DNA from: Trema orientale
Lineage: Eukaryota; Streptophyta; Magnoliopsida; Rosales; Cannabaceae
Assembly: GCA_002914845.1 (NCBI GenBank)
Contig: JXTC01000112.1
Span: 134,337 to 198,336, forward strand
Direction: 5' to 3'
DNA: 64,000 bases
Positions 45,879 to 59,748 of the stretch are shown here, one piece after another. The position numbers and the translations under genes are program-made. The notes under the pieces were generated by a model. The model was not told where the DNA came from and ran no database searches. It saw nothing but the letters and a program-made list of their open reading frames with translations. Positions within the stretch are counted from its first letter, which is position 1; each line of letters starts with the position of its first letter.

Positions 45879-47756
45879 AAGAAAGTATATGGTTGATCAC
45901 AAGGATATCCTCTATCAAGGTCACTGGTGCAAACCATTTTCCACTAACATTCGAATTTTTTCGTCAAAGAAAGTTGACAATCGGATCAGACTTACTTGGA
46001 CCATTGTTACGGTACCTAAACCCCTTATGGATGCTTAACAATTGCTACTACTTCTCGTCACTTGCTACTAAAATTACATTCAAAACACAAGAAGTGCTAC
46101 TCATACTCATGGTGAAATCTAGAAGGCACTACAGGGGGGGGTGGGGGGACGGAATAAGAATGAAAATAGTGAGAATTTGTGAAACCTTTAAAATTGATGT
46201 GACGGAAACTTAAAATGCCTCATTCGTAAAACCTCTAAGCAGGGCTTAGCCTTTTGAATGTGGAAAGTTTAGTACTGAAATTTGGAAAACGATGTATGGA
46301 AGTTGTGTCACTAGTATGGCTTCTTTAGCTTTTCCTTATTGTGACGTAGATTCCTCTATTTTTCTTCTTTCGGCGAGGGAATTTTCTCATCCTCTATGCA
46401 TACTTTTTCCAAAAGCTGTCTCTGCTTTTTATCTGGGTTTTGCCAAAATGCAAATTAGACTTGTCTTTTTTCTATATGAATGTAAACCCACATTTTTTTT
46501 AAACTATAAAAATATCCAAAGAGGATATTGTACAAAAAGGTAAAAACTTTTTTTTATTGCTATGAGGTAATGCTTTTTCCTCACCTCTTTTGCACCAATA
46601 GTGAGTTCCCTTTCTTCCAGGGAAAAAAAAATTCTAATAGAAACTTTCTTTCACACGATGGAAAATTGGGAATCATACAGTGATATATAAAGTCAAGTTT
46701 TTAATTTCTAACTATTTTCAATTCATTGCTAATTGATTATTTTTAGTTGGACTTTTTCTATAATTGCTGCTTCTGTGAATTATTATCCTTCAAATTCATC
46801 AGAACCATTAGATTTTTCTAATAAATGAATGGTGTGTGTATGAAACTTTTTCTAATCTATATTTGATTTTATAGTACATTGAATTTTTTTGGGGAATTGA
46901 AGCTCAAAGGGGCTTGCAGTTACATCCAGAGCCACAAAGTCTAGCCCCCATTCTAGAAGCTCTCAGAAAAAGAAAACCTAATATGCTGATTTAGATCCAA
47001 TATAGTTTATGCTGTCATCAGACAATGAATGATCTATTTGTTAGTCCTTTAGAGGATGAAATCTACCTTGTCCTTTTACAAGATGTCCTCCCTTGAAACT
47101 GAAATAAAAATTAAAATTCACTCATATGTTTCATGCATAAAACAAACAGTCAAAGGTCCAACGTCATGGTTCATACCAAAAGCATCTTATTGTGGGATCC
47201 ACGTTTTTATAGATTATTACACTCAATTGACAAAGACGACCATACAACATAAAGGATATTCATCTATAGCGCTTTCTTGCCATACCAACTTTGTGCATAT
47301 ATATAATTATCAAAAAAAAAAAAAAATTGTGCATATATATATATATTCTCCTATATATTATTTTTTTGCTTGTAATTCAAGTGTGTTCCAAGTACATTAT
47401 TGTAATAATTTTAGCAAGTTTTATATTATATGTCAATTCAAAAGTGATGACAAACTTTTGAGATCTTTGTCTTTGTCATATGTACCAATAAGACAAATCT
47501 GATTAAGACACGTGGGAAAGTCAAATTTCTTGGAAAAGGATTTGTTTCACTTCTATATAAAACTATATGATTAGCTTATACTCTTTACTTCATCAATAAA
47601 ATACAAAGTTTAGTAAACAAAGTTGTTTAACAGGGTGGAACAGGAAAAATTACAGGAGAGCTGAACCCTTAAAAGAGACCAGCTTTGACAAAATCAAATT
47701 AAAAAGGAAAAAAAAAAATGAATACAAGTATGGGAGACTTTGCACATCTTCCTTCC
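45879..47756. other. Intergenic, no gene seen
   Basis: Several open frames of 70-150 codons occur, but none resembles a known family, has a splice context or shows coding-like composition. The largest, at 47056-47502, crosses an A run and AT repeats, so I reject it. The 3' untranslated part of the LLG gene probably ends here. Confidence 0.5.
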
Positions 47757-48907
47757 TCAGAACAAATGACGCAACAACATAGAAAATGCAGTTAAAAGCA
47801 ATAGCAATGTGGATGGAGTAGCTGTTATCTGAGCTCTGCTCTTTTCTTTAGCTGCGAGTATGTCGGTGCAGTCGAGCCCTTCTTTGCCTTCCCTGCACTG
47901 CAAGGCAAACAGGCCAGGTGGGTACTTCCCGTAGAGATTAATGTAGCTGAACATGGTAGAAGCGCAATCGCTTTGCGCGTCGTTAATGGCATCAGCGAAA
48001 GGGCAAGCGAATTCCTTGAAGGCCTGGCAGCAGGCCTGGGGTGGGTATTGGGGTCCTTTGCACTTGCTTGTGATGATTGTATAGTTTTGTGACTCAAAGT
48101 TTATGGAACAACCTGAGAAAAAGGATTAAAAGAAACAAGCCAAACTAAATTCTTATCGAAAACAGGCCGAATGTCAATATTGCATAATGAAAAGCTTTTC
48201 ACATGCAATAAGGTTTTTTTTTTTTTTTTTTGCCCTGAAAATGTTTCAACAATTGAAAAAAGAAAAAGTTGCAATTGAGTATTACATTTATGGTTAAATT
48301 CATTTTTGCATGAAGAGAATAAGAAATAATCAGTTCAAAACAGAGCACATGAAATGTAAAAATGTTGTATGTTAAAGTAAAGTAATAGGGCAAGAGTAGG
48401 ATTGATTAGTTTCTTTCTTATCATCCTTTGGTAGTGACATATAAGATAATAGCAAAAAAAAAGACTGTTCATAGGATATATGTTATCTTAATAATAGAAT
48501 ACACATTTCCAAAAAAAGGATTTACAGAACTTTAATGTCAAACAAAAAAAAAAAAAGCAATAGAAAAGACTAATATAATTTCAGCATTAATTATGCAATA
48601 CATTCGTAAAAGATGAAAAGGGGTTACTCTTTTTGGCCTGAAGAAGGGAACGGGAAGCCGCGAACCCATGTGACTCAAAAACGCTATCTGCAATTTCAAA
48701 TAAATCAGATTGAAAACATAATCCAATTTCAAATTTTTAAATAATTATTTAAAAAAAAAAGATTAATAATTCATCGAAATGGGAATGAGAATTACCCGAA
48801 AGGAAAGTGGGGGTGAAGGAGGAGGCGGCTAAGCCAATCAAGAGGGTGCAAGAGAAGAAGAAGAAGAAGAAAAGAAGAGAAAGGGAATATTGGTTGGAAG
48901 AAGCCAT
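47757..48907 (-). CDS. LORELEI-like GPI-anchored protein (LLG type)
   Basis: LLG proteins are co-receptors and chaperones of FERONIA-family receptor kinases that help bind RALF peptides at the cell surface. Exons on the minus strand are 48796-48907, 48628-48687 and 47757-48112, giving 175 residues. Residues 1 to about 28 are a signal peptide with a run of six Phe. SVFESHGFAASRSLLQAKK (39-57) is the family's N-terminal block. The core has eight Cys (59, 75, 85, 86, 94, 107, 130, 139) in the family pattern. Conserved stretches are YTIITSKCKGPQYPP, CCQAFKEFACPFAD, and MFSYINLYGKYPPGLFA with CREGKEGLDC. One N-glycosylation site is NYT (67-69). The hydrophobic tail from about 158 to 171 after a small-residue stretch fits a GPI signal. 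All phases close. A hAT MITE lies 430 bp upstream of the start. The assignment to LLG1/2/3 or LORELEI itself is not resolved. Confidence 0.94.
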
Positions 48908-49337
48908 TGTTGATGGCTCTATCTCCTCCTTCCCAGAGCTAACTCTCCTCTCTGTTCTTCTCAAACCTTTTTTCAATTTTTTCTTTTTTTTGGTTGAAGA
49001 GAGTTAGAATTGGAATGGAGCAGAGTAAATTGTTGCACCAAATGTGGGGGAAAAACTGAAAAGAAGGGAGTGGAATCACTTGTCCCATTTTCCTGTCCTC
49101 TATCATGTCCCACTAATTAAAATTTGACATCTCATTAAAAAGGCCACCTCACCATCAAATTAAAATTTGACATCTCATTTAAAAAGCCACCTCACAATTA
49201 ACCCTCTTTTTGTTTCTCCGTTCCTTTTTTTTTTCCCCTTTTTTTTTTCGTTACTGTATTGCATTTAATGGGAAGAAAAAATCAACCACATTTGATGCCA
49301 TTATGGTCTTATTCTTCTTCTTTCGTTTACTTGTAAC

Positions 49338-50039
49338 TAGGGGTGTTCAAAAAAACCGCTAAACCGTGAAAACCGTCCAATTCAATCCAAACCGTCTAAT
49401 TCGTGCAGTTTTTTTTCTTAAATGACCGGTTACGGATTAGAAAATATGAAAACCGACTTGGCCGGTTTGGTTTTCGATTTTAGAAAAATTCGGTCGAATT
49501 CAAACCGAACCGGCCAATAAGTTTGTATATGTATTTTTTTTAAATGTATATTAATAGTTAAAAATTTAAGCTCATTCATTCTATTTGAGTAATGATTACT
49601 CTTAAGACTATGTTACTTAAGACTCTTATAATATTTTAGACTTTAAGTCTTATTGTTATGATATGTTTAAGATTAAAGACTTTAAGTTTACTATTCAATT
49701 TGATTAAGTTGTAAGTTGTAACTAAAATTTAAGTTTACTATGACTTTCGATTTGGTTATAGCTTTTAACTATGTTGTAGTTTTGTTTTATATTTGGACTT
49801 TATATTTTAGATGAAATATGATTATGATATGAGCTTAGTTGACATTGTATTAATTCAAATTTTTTAAGTTTTCAAACCGCGGAAACCGCCCAAATCGGCC
49901 GTAAAAATGTAGGTGCGGTTTGGCCGGTTTGAATCGACAAACTCAAACTGCACGGATTGGTAAACCGGCCAAACTGCACATTCGGATTGGTTTCTGGATT
50001 GACGATTTAGACCGTCCAAACCGGCCATGAACACCCCTA
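49338..50039. mobile_element. hAT-type MITE with TAGGGGTGTTCA ends
   Basis: The element runs from TAGGGGTGTTCAAA to CATGAACACCCCTA, 702 bp, and is flanked by a perfect 8-bp repeat, CTTGTAAC (49330-49337 and 50040-50047). Both arms carry many CCGGTTTGG and AACCGTCCAA words. The ends and 8-bp duplication fit hAT elements. It is non-coding and lies 430 bp upstream of the LLG start codon. Confidence 0.88.
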
Positions 50040-50047
50040 CTTGTAAC

Positions 50048-51978
50048 TCATATTCTTAAGAATTGTCCTTTTTTTTTTTTTGGTTGAGAAATAACCTTCT
50101 TTTTGCTGCAATATTGGAAAAGTAAAAGACAGACATGCTATTGAGAAAAGGGGAAGAAAAGAGAGAAAATGGGAAGTTGAACTTCAGATCTAAGTCAGAA
50201 CCATCTTCTTCCCCAACACTCCTTCTGCTAATATGCCCATATCTTTCTCCCTTTACCTATGGCTTATTGTTTTTTCCCCCTAAACTTATGAATCGACAAT
50301 AGATTATAAGCTTCAATTAAAAAGTTTTAAAATTATAAAAAAAATCAAACTGAAATTAAAGTCAGAACGTTATCCGAATCACAAATTTCAAATCCCCATT
50401 TTTCTTGTAAATAAACAAAAAATTACAAATCTTAATGATAAGAAAAATCCCAATATTAAAAAAAAAAAAAAAAGAAGAAATCAATGTGTTACATATAGGT
50501 AAAACTAAAACTAAAATGTCGTAGACTCCCTTGCCCCTCGCCATAGAAGGATAATACAGAGTGGTGAGATCTGATTAGACTACATTCAAAATGGAGTGCA
50601 GATATTGCTTCCGAAAATGGTGCCGTATTCTTCTTATTAAAATTCTTCTTATTAAAATTCTTCTTATTAAAATAGTTTTCACAATATAAAGATTTTTGGC
50701 ACCACAAGGATTGTGTAGCTTCTGTAAACAGGATGTTTTCTTTTAAAATATTTGATATCTGATTTCTCTCTTTTTTTATTGGTGGGACAGGTGACTTCAC
50801 TCCAAAAAGAAGAAGCCGTGTTACTGGTGAGAACTCATCTGTGGCGTTCTCTATCTCCCAAATCCGTTGCTCCAACAGTGTTATGCCACGTCAGCATTTA
50901 ACATACATTAAACGCAGATGTGGCATGTTATTATTGGAAGGGGGTTGGGAATAGAGAAAACGGGAAAGACGATTTTCTGTCCCAATCAAGGGCGGCAATA
51001 GGCACCACCCGTGGGCTTTGGGCTTGCGTACGAGCTTGTCTTGCAGACACGAATGTCGGCCCAATTAAGCCTAGGCAGCAAATGTTACAAATTCAGCAGC
51101 CTTCAATTTTGTAACTAGTGGTGCCATTATAACCCGAGAATACGAAAAATGTGATAGAGAGAACAATATTGGTGACTCTAGCACTACACAAGTTTCTGTT
51201 CAGCGCCTCCTCCTAACAGCAATATGCAATCCTATTCACTTCCATTGTCCTAAGTGACATTGCTATGAAAACAAGAAGTAGAGATTCACTGGCATTGCAT
51301 GCTGGTCTTTGATCAAGGGGTCAAAAGACCAATACGAGCACTTTTTATGGACTTTTCCTTTCACTGAAAAAGGGATATGTAGATCCCTTAAAAAAAAAAA
51401 TAGAATATGTAAAATAAAGTCTGCATAGAGAAGCCGGTCAGCAAATAGAGGGCCGACCATATCAAGAGTAAATTCAAGAAGTATATCTATCTCAGCTAAA
51501 AAAAAAAGCGAAAAATATGATTGACCTTAGTAGTCAATATTGGAGCCTGGTCTAATGAGTTACTGGTGGCTAGCTTGCTGTTCTTTACTCAGAATTTGGT
51601 GTTAATAACACCTTTGTTGCCGCTGTGGCCAACTGATATATGTCAACCTAAAACAGATAACAGAACATGTAGTAGGCTATTAATAAGGAAAAGAAATGAA
51701 ATGGACAAAAGTCAACCATGATATAATTGAATTCTCTGTTGTCCACTCTCATTTCATGATAAATCAACTCAAAGCAGTAATTAAGTGTTCTATATCTGAA
51801 GGATCCAGTCTGTGGATACCTCCAACAAAGAGACTTGCTACAAACAATATGAACTAGCAAACTAGGATAACCATTTCATAAATGAGATTTCAAGACTAGA
51901 TTCAAGGGCATTACCTTGGTATTTCAAAGTCGTTTCCTCCAGTCACAAGGGCTGCATTTACTTATTCTTGGATCGCTA
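50048..51978. other. Intergenic and 3' flank of the DTW-domain gene
   Basis: No gene is supported. A short tandem repeat (TTCTTATTAAAAT unit, 16 bp, three copies) lies at about 50628-50676 and accounts for the repeated Asn-Lys-Lys in the minus-strand frame there. Confidence 0.5.
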
Positions 51979-54900
51979 TTAACATATGTCACTAGTGTGT
52001 CTCACTTTACGAGTGATGGACCTGCCCATCCGGAGGCGTCGAGTTGTGAGAGCATCTAATAGGACAACTAAAGCATCCTCAATAGCTTCCGCCTGTTTAT
52101 CCAACCCAAATGAGCTAAACTTTGGAAGAAGTTGTAGCTCATAAAGGAGGCCAATAGCTGCAGCGGCCGTACAAGTACGATCCCATGATGGTTGGGGCCT
52201 GGCCTCAGTATTCCACAAAGGTTACGAATTAGCTTAAACATGAAAAGTTGAGGTGGAATAAATATGAGAGGACAATAAACAACATTATAAGAGAAAAATA
52301 ACACCAGAGCCCTGTATCAGAAATTTCATAAATTGTTGCAGTTCTCACCGAAGTTTATGCATTGCAGAAGCACCCGTGGCTAAGGATATACAACGAATGT
52401 CTTCCTCTCCCCAAACTAACTTAGCTTGATCCTGCATATAGTCATACTCATGAAAAAACTCCCAGAAGGCAACTTTCAAAATAATATTGTTTAGAATGTT
52501 GAATTTAACTGATCCATCAACTTGGAAATATCAAAGAGGAGAATATAAGAAAGAAGGGAACAATAAAGAGCGAGAAGAAGACGAAGAAAGAGGAGAATAG
52601 AGAAAGTTTTGTATAACTAGTGGACAATTTCATAAAATAAGTCTTCTAAATGTTCACCATACCCAGGCCTATGTATTTGATAGACAAATAAACAAAGCCT
52701 AAGTCAACTTGGAAGCAAACTCTAAGAGTTCTAATTAATAAGATAATATCAAAACAACTAATTATCTAATAATATGAAAATAACAAATTGTCTAATATCT
52801 CATTCTGTGTTGATATATGTCTTTGGGTACCTCTACAAGTTCGTGCAGTTCTCTAAATGTTTAAAAACTTTACCGAATCATACTTACGTTACTTTAAACA
52901 AACTCCTAAGTATAATTTATGTCTGTTTTGAGCCAACACCATTCGCCCGCTGTCACCTAATGCCCTTTGGATCTCCTAGATCTCTTTAGCCTTTCCAGCC
53001 ACTGCCTTAATATAAAAAATAACCCTCCCATAGATTCTTTCCTAAAATTTATGCTTCATTGAACAAATCTGTCTTTCACATCCTCTTTTTATTTATTTAT
53101 TTGTTTTTAATTATTGTGAGGCATTCATCTTTTCCCTTTTTCTAATGCTAATGGCTCAATCAAAGATACCAATCCTGAGTTTGAGGGGGAAAAAACGACA
53201 CTTGAAAGTTTTTTGTACTATCATAATGTATAGGACCTAATACAAAGCCAACAAGATAAAAATGGTGGACATCACATATAAAACTTGGGTATTTCTGCCT
53301 AGCCGCTAGGTGTAGAAGACCCACCACAACAACTTGAAGGAGAACAACCTCCAATAGTTCTTTCAGTCATGAAAACTAGAATTGAAAATCTTCATTTATT
53401 TATTGAGGGAAGGTAGAAAAGCTAATCTTTTACAAGAAAATTAGAGGTAAAAGGGGGAAAAAAGTATTTGATTAAAATATTACTCTTGGCTTCTAGCATC
53501 AAAATAGTGAAGAGTCTCCCACGGTGATATTTCAATTGACTTTTATGTTCAGGGCTCTATGTTTGTGGCATAAACTTAGATAATAGATCATGACATGGGC
53601 AATAAAAACAACTTAGATAATAGATCATGACATGGGCAATAAAAACAATGAGCAGTCAACAGAACCACCTCAGCTAACTGCTAAGAAATGCCTATTAATA
53701 TTACCTTCAACCTCCGGAACATTGCAGCAGAGTTACTCCATGTACCATCAATCAGAACAAAATTCAGAGTTTCATCTCCATTTTTCTGTGCAGCAGAATA
53801 TCAAAATAAACATATAAATTGCTATTTTGTTGAACAAGAATATAATATGAAGATTTTTTTTAGAGACAGGAATTGGCATAATTTTTTTTTAATATAATTT
53901 TTTTTTTTTTTTTTCACAATTCACTGCAATAGTCTCACGCCAAAAAGAAACTCTTAAATCATTCTCTCATTTCTTTTAGTTGTAAAACAATATTTTGTGA
54001 GTGTCCCCTAAATTTACATCTTAAAGAGCTTTTGCCTTCTTGTTAACAGACACAAAATACTTATTTAACCTAGTAGGTCTCAAATGACCAAGTACCTATC
54101 AACAGTAGAGTCTAACCTAGCAATAGTCGAATCAAAACCCAGCATTCTTCTTATGTGATTATCTCCAAGAATATCTTAAAATCCAGATATCATAGTATTT
54201 AAATCTTAAAATAATACGCCTAATCAGTAGTCAGATATGAAAAATAAGGTAACACAAGATTGTGAAAAACTGAGTGTCTGTCATTTATTAGAATTACGAA
54301 ATACCCATGATTGCACAGAAAATGGTAAATGGTTCACCATAAATGTTAGAGAACATGAGAAGGCCATATAACAGAACTGGTTGACATCATGAAATACGTC
54401 ATGACACATGACTGAGAATGACTTAATGGGAGAAATCAAATCAGATAAAGTACGCAGTCAAGGCAAAATTCAAGCTCTTAGAAACATATTTTCACAATAT
54501 GGTTGTATTTGAATTTAAAACTATAGCAACCTAAAAACCGTAGTAGAATATAAACTTATCACCTGATCATCCTATCATCTGGAAACGCTTCTAGTAGCAG
54601 AGACAGCCCAATGGTACTACTTTAAATTCCAATTTTACAAGCTAGACATATAGGTTGACATTAACATAAGCACTCAAATTATGATAATACCCAAATGAAA
54701 TTCAATCAAGAAACAGCCAACACGTGGAATTATGTTAAGAAAGAAATTCACCATGGCTTCAGTGAATTCCAAGTCTGCTGAAGATCCTTGATCAAAAGCT
54801 TCTTGAACTGATTCTACCACTGCATTCTTATTTGGATAAAGGCACCAAACCTTGTCTTTTCCTAAACTCAGGGTGAAATATAATAAGCAATAAGCATTTA

Positions 54901-57326
54901 GTTACTCTAAAGGTATAAATATTATAAAGCTCGGGAATAAAGTTAGTAACTCAATTTTTGCCTTTTAGGTTGGGCCTATTGAGGTGAGGCGGGGTGGGAT
55001 GCGAGTGCAGGAAATGAGAATAAGGTTAACAATTTGGAATTATTATACATTCGTGAAAATTACAGTATTAAATTCAACATGCAGTGACTTTTAGGATCCA
55101 CCCATTATGTATCTTTTCCCTTCTTGCAATTATCAACTTAACAGCATTTAAAAGGGGAATAAGTTACCAATTTGAAAGTAATAAATATTGGTGAAAACTT
55201 GAGTAACTAAATCAACATGCAGTCATTGTTAGAATCCGGCCATCAGGCAGATAAAGCTTTTGTTGGACTTATCAACTTCACGGTATTTAGAACATGTACA
55301 CACAAGTAATAATCAGTGTGTTTTATAAGTATCAATTAACTTTCTCCCCTAGGTGAATGGTGGAATAAGTACTCCCTTAGCCGTCTTCTCAGGCAAAACC
55401 TTAAAAGATTCATGTTGGCCCACATCTAGCTATTTCCACTAATACCAGTTGTGGAGACTGTTCCAATGTGAGTAGTTTTCAATTTGACTCCATTAGCTTC
55501 ATGGACATTAAAATATGTCTATGCACACAGGAAACATCTCCTTCTACAAGTGCCAATAATTTATATTCCAGTATGATGATTTCTTATGTAACTATTATAG
55601 ATGCATGGGCACCATAAAATTTGCATATCTATGTAGAGTCAAGGATGCTAAACATACCTGCAAGCTTGAACGCATTCCACATGATTCCCTCATGTTCAGA
55701 AATGCCAAAAAGGCACAAACTTGCCGTCTCAACACCAAATAATTGCCACAACAGTTTGCCAGTGTTGTTCTGTCGTAAAAAATCCTGACAAATGAAGTTT
55801 GTTTTGTGAATAGATTCGAAAATACATTTTATGAAATAAAACTGATTCTTGGTTGACAGTAACTACCAAACCTTTGGGTGCATATACAACCAGAACCTTA
55901 TTCCGTGCCAAAGTTTGCAAGGAGCAATTCTTGAACACATACAATCTTCATAAGGTAGCCAACACTGCATAGTAAGAGAAATCTTGTAAAACAGTGGTNT
56001 GTGTGTATTGTATGCCATATGCCAAGAGCAAGAGATATGATAGAAACACAGAGAGAACATCCAATAAGAGAAAATGATCCAATAGGAGAAAAAGAAATAA
56101 AGGAAATGAACACAGTTCTCTGGTTTAACAAGAATCAAATACCTTTTGACAAAGGTAACCTCTACTTCCAAGCAAGCGACATGCTATTTGTCGAGCTGAA
56201 AAGAATTGGAGCTTCTGTTCAGAATCACCTAGAGCCTGATATGTCGCTCGGTGTTTCTTGTCCTCTTGAATTTTAAAATGACCCTGAAATTCACAGTTCA
56301 AATATTTTTACAACACTCTTAGGAAAAAATAATTGAACATGGATAATGACAAACAAGAAAAGATATCCAAGAAAGAAAAGAGAAATAAAACACGGTTCGA
56401 TAATGTAGGTAGAAACAAAGATGGCAAAGACAAGATGGATAGTTGTTTAAAGCAGGGACGAAATCTAATTCCTTAATTTGATGTTTGCCATGATCTCCAA
56501 TATGAAAAAAACCATCTCTACCTTCATCCGACATCCATGCCTCCATTATAAAAGGTGCATTAAAATGCATTTTAATACTAAAATTTCAGAATAATGTCAT
56601 CATTGCCATGTGTCTGAGCATGAGTGTGGCCTAAAATGTTTCGAAAATATATTAGTTATGGAAATTTCATAGAGAATCTTCCCCACTAAAGTACTTATTT
56701 AGTATATCCACTAATTTGCAGCAACCAGCAGGTTCATAAACCATAACATGAACCAATCAGCAAAGATGCAGGCCTCTTGCGCCTTATGAAATCAAACAAA
56801 CTACCAACTTTATAACCCTTAAAGAGTTTCAACTAGTTGAGCCCAACAAAACGAGAAATTCCCACTAAGCTAAAAGCTTAATATCACAAGTTAATATCAA
56901 TATTTGCGGTTTTTTCCTCTCTTTTTTCTTTCGTAGAATAAGAAAAAGAAAAAAAAAATATCATCAAACAGGTATATTCAATAAAGAAGGAGAAGTAGTG
57001 AATCCTTCCATAGAGTTCTGCACCTGGAGTTTGCCGCCATTACCACCAAAGCTCATCTGGGCATCCATATCTTTCTCCAAGTCCTTCAAATCCTCGGCGA
57101 TTCGGGTAACGATGGTGGGTACAGGAGAAGTGGTGCCCCAACCCTGCCATTCCCGCAAGGTAATAATGGACCCTTCTTCACCAGCTTCGCTTAGACGAGC
57201 TTCCCTCGGAGGAGACCTTGAGAAGGGGTTGTTGAGGCTCCTGGGCTTGGAATCCATGTGCGTCATTCTGCAAAATGCCAAAGCTGGAGGGCATTTGAAT
57301 CCGAAGGTCCTGTAGCTTAAGCCCAT
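51979..57326 (-). CDS. DTW-domain tRNA-uridine aminocarboxypropyltransferase
   Basis: DTW-domain proteins (bacterial TapT, human DTWD1 and DTWD2) transfer the 3-amino-3-carboxypropyl group of S-adenosylmethionine to a tRNA uridine, making acp3U. Eight exons on the minus strand are 57024-57326, 56143-56283, 55872-55964, 55658-55784, 54752-54861, 53705-53785, 52349-52431 and 51979-52198. All have GT-AG borders and give 385 residues. A zinc-type Cys cluster lies at 146, 149, 156 and 158 (CQKCWLPYEDCMC). The domain continues with FWLYMHPKDFLRQNNTGKL, WCLYPNKNA and the signature FVLIDGTWSNSAAMFRRL, whose DGTW is residues 271-274. It ends with a block starting RPQPSWDRTC. The first 100 residues lack a clear domain and include a Ser/Pro/Arg-rich stretch that could be a targeting signal. 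An ambiguous base at 55999 is intronic. The product is probably DTWD2-like; the tRNA target is inferred from the family. Confidence 0.92.
53574..53647. repeat. 37-bp tandem repeat, two copies, in a DTW-gene intron
   Basis: The unit beginning ACTTAGATAATAGATCATG occurs at 53574-53610 and again at 53611-53647 without visible changes. It lies in intron 6, just after exon 6 on the minus strand, so it does not affect the protein. Confidence 0.85.
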
Positions 57327-58960
57327 GGTGGACTCTTGTGGCTATGTCACTCGACCATTACGAGGGTTGCCCTCTCCCACAGGCGCTTTTTTTTTTTTTT
57401 TTTAATATTTAGGGTGTATATTGGACTTTACCCCCATCAACTATGGTGCTTTGGATACTTTAACCTAAATATTTCTTTAGGAACATTTAGTATACTAGTT
57501 CGAATCTTATTTTATAAATTTTTCATAGTTTATCTTATCAACTTTCTATATGAAAGTCGATTCTGAATTTATAAAATAAGATTTTAATCTTATATTAAGT
57601 GTGTTCGTACTTTCTCAAAAAATTATAATATTTATTCTCTATCTCTCAAAAAAACCTCTTGGCGTTTCTTTCACAAGAGGTCTTGAAAGGGAGTCTCATA
57701 TTCCAGCATCTCCTTCTCCTCCCATATCCCCCATCTCTTTCATTTTTTTTCTTTTAATTTTCTAATAAGTCCAAATTCGTTGTAGTACCACTTTTATGTG
57801 GATTCTGTACCACCTCATTCTTGATTTGTGTGGGTTTTAAATCATGTTTATTAGATCCTGAATTAAAGAATTTTTCTTTTATTTAGAGTTGTAATGCGAA
57901 TATGTTAATTTTCTTTTCAGCAGGCGTGGATCTCTTTTGGTATTGGAATAATAGTTTTTATCCGCAAAAAATGCAATCCAGTAGCCGATGAAAGCAATTT
58001 TTTGTTGGTGGTCCTTGTTATTGAGGATTATGATAGCTCATAATTCCTGCTATTATTGTATTTGTTGTCCACTTTTCGTCTCATTTTTTTTAGAGTTTGA
58101 AATTGTAATATTTGTGCTTGTATTGTAATTGAAGTTTTTTAACTTTTATTAATATTATTTCCTTGATGAGCCTATTTTTATTGGAAAAATAATAATAAAA
58201 ATAAATAAATATTTCTTTAGCACATTAACCCTTTAATTTTGTAACCCCTTGATGGGGCTTACTGGTGTTCGTCGGTTTACATCCAACGGGTTTTGGATAA
58301 TTCATAATTCAATCCAATATATGTTATATGTGTTCTTTGAAGAACCGAACAATCTAATATAATATTGAAGATCGAACCGATGGATCTTTAGAATATAATT
58401 TCGAGTTTAGATTTTTCATGCTAATGAGAAGAAAAAATAATTGATACTATGAAGACCATAAATAATATAAATAGTTGATAATATGAAGAATAAAACTAAT
58501 TTAACTAATATCAATGTGGGAAATTCTTTAATAATCTTATATCTAAGCAAATGATATATCAACGTATTTACAAGTTCTTTATTTTTTTTAAAAGAAAAAA
58601 ACATACATATTGATAGATGGCAGATCGATCGATTAAAAGTTAGATGTTGAACCGATCAATTGGACTGTGGAATTTGACATTCAATCTAATCCAATTGTAA
58701 TTGGTTGTCCAATTCTTGGCTGATTGGTTAATTACGTCGATTTTTTGCTGCCTTTGCACAACATTTGTTTGTAATGTCAACTATACTGTCAATCAAACAT
58801 AGAGATAATGTCACAAAATGATATTTTTTATTTCATTTTTTTTATCTCAAAACTTTACGTGTTTTAAAAAATATGGGAAAATTTTTATTTTTTAGTATAA
58901 AAAACCTTATGATTTGACTATTTTTAAAGTTCTCATGTAAGATAAATTTGAATATAAATG
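57327..58960. other. Upstream region of the DTW-domain gene
   Basis: AT-rich intergenic sequence with long T runs near 57390. No further coding frame is supported. A CCTCTTG/CAAGAGG inverted pair lies near 57653-57683. Confidence 0.5.
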
Positions 58961-58965
58961 AGAAA

Positions 58966-59180
58966 GGTTTATGACACAAATGATCCCTGAACTATCCAAT
59001 TTGTAGTAATTTGGTCTTCAAAGTTTTATTTATGGCAATTAAATCTCTAAATTTTCCGATTTGAAACAATTTGGACCTTGAATTATCTAAATTGTAAAAT
59101 ACTGTTAAAATTATGACAAAAAACACACGTGAGAAGCACGTTATAACTTCTAAAAGTGTATTTAAACGAAAATAAATAAA
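58966..59180. repeat. Partial copy of the inverted-repeat element arm
   Basis: The stretch starting TTTATGACACAAATGATCCC follows the same order of words as the left arm at 15238-15399 and 15768-15932: CCTGAACTAT, GTAATTTGGTC, GGCAATTAAA and AAACACACGTGAGAAG. The opposite arm was not found nearby, so this copy is truncated. Confidence 0.55.
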
Positions 59181-59564
59181 TTGAACAAAAGTATTTAAAG
59201 AAAATGAAAGACATCAATTTTGATACTCTACTACGCTCAATACCATATTCGACTATACAAAAAAAACTAATTTACAAAGAATTTTAAAATATAAATTTTT
59301 TGTTAAAACTCAAGGAGTCCGTTCCACCTAATTCCTCTTAAGAAAAGAAAAACTAACTATATCATATATATATATATATTGAGTAAATACGTTTTGCACT
59401 TGGTACATCAATTGATATATTCGGCCATTGTACCATATAGTTTTAAAAATGGGCATTGTTTTATGGGATCTAGATTTCAGCCATTTTGCTAAAAGCCTCG
59501 AGGGAAAAGCGGATGGGATTTGGATCTAGGTAGGTCTAATATAGGACAAAATGAATTTTTTATA

Positions 59565-59748
59565 AAGAAATGCTAAGAACACTCTCTTGGACACTCTCCA
59601 GTCTCAATGTCTGACACGTGGATTCAACTATCCAGTTTAATATTTTAATAGTACAACAAATTATAGTGGATTCCACGTGTCAAGCAGTGAGATTAGGAGA
59701 GTGCAAAAGAGAGTGTAAAAGATAATGTTGCTAGCACTCCTCTTTTTT
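59565..59748. mobile_element. Small foldback MITE with ACACTCTC-rich arms
   Basis: The left arm has ATGCTAAGAACACTCTCTTG, then CACTCTCC and GACACGTGGA. The right arm is its inverse: TCCACGTGTCA, then GGAGAGTGCAAAAGAGAGTG and GTTGCTAGCA. The length is about 184 bp. The G-box-like CACGTG core occurs in both arms. The exact target duplication is unclear. Confidence 0.65.

Noticed and set aside
47056..47502. 148-codon plus-strand frame
   Set aside because: It crosses an A run and AT repeats; its composition and lack of any recognisable motif argue against a gene.
52068..52304. Longer open frame upstream of the last DTW-gene exon
   Set aside because: Only the acceptor at 52199/52198 keeps the RPQPSW reading frame; the extra residues are intronic.
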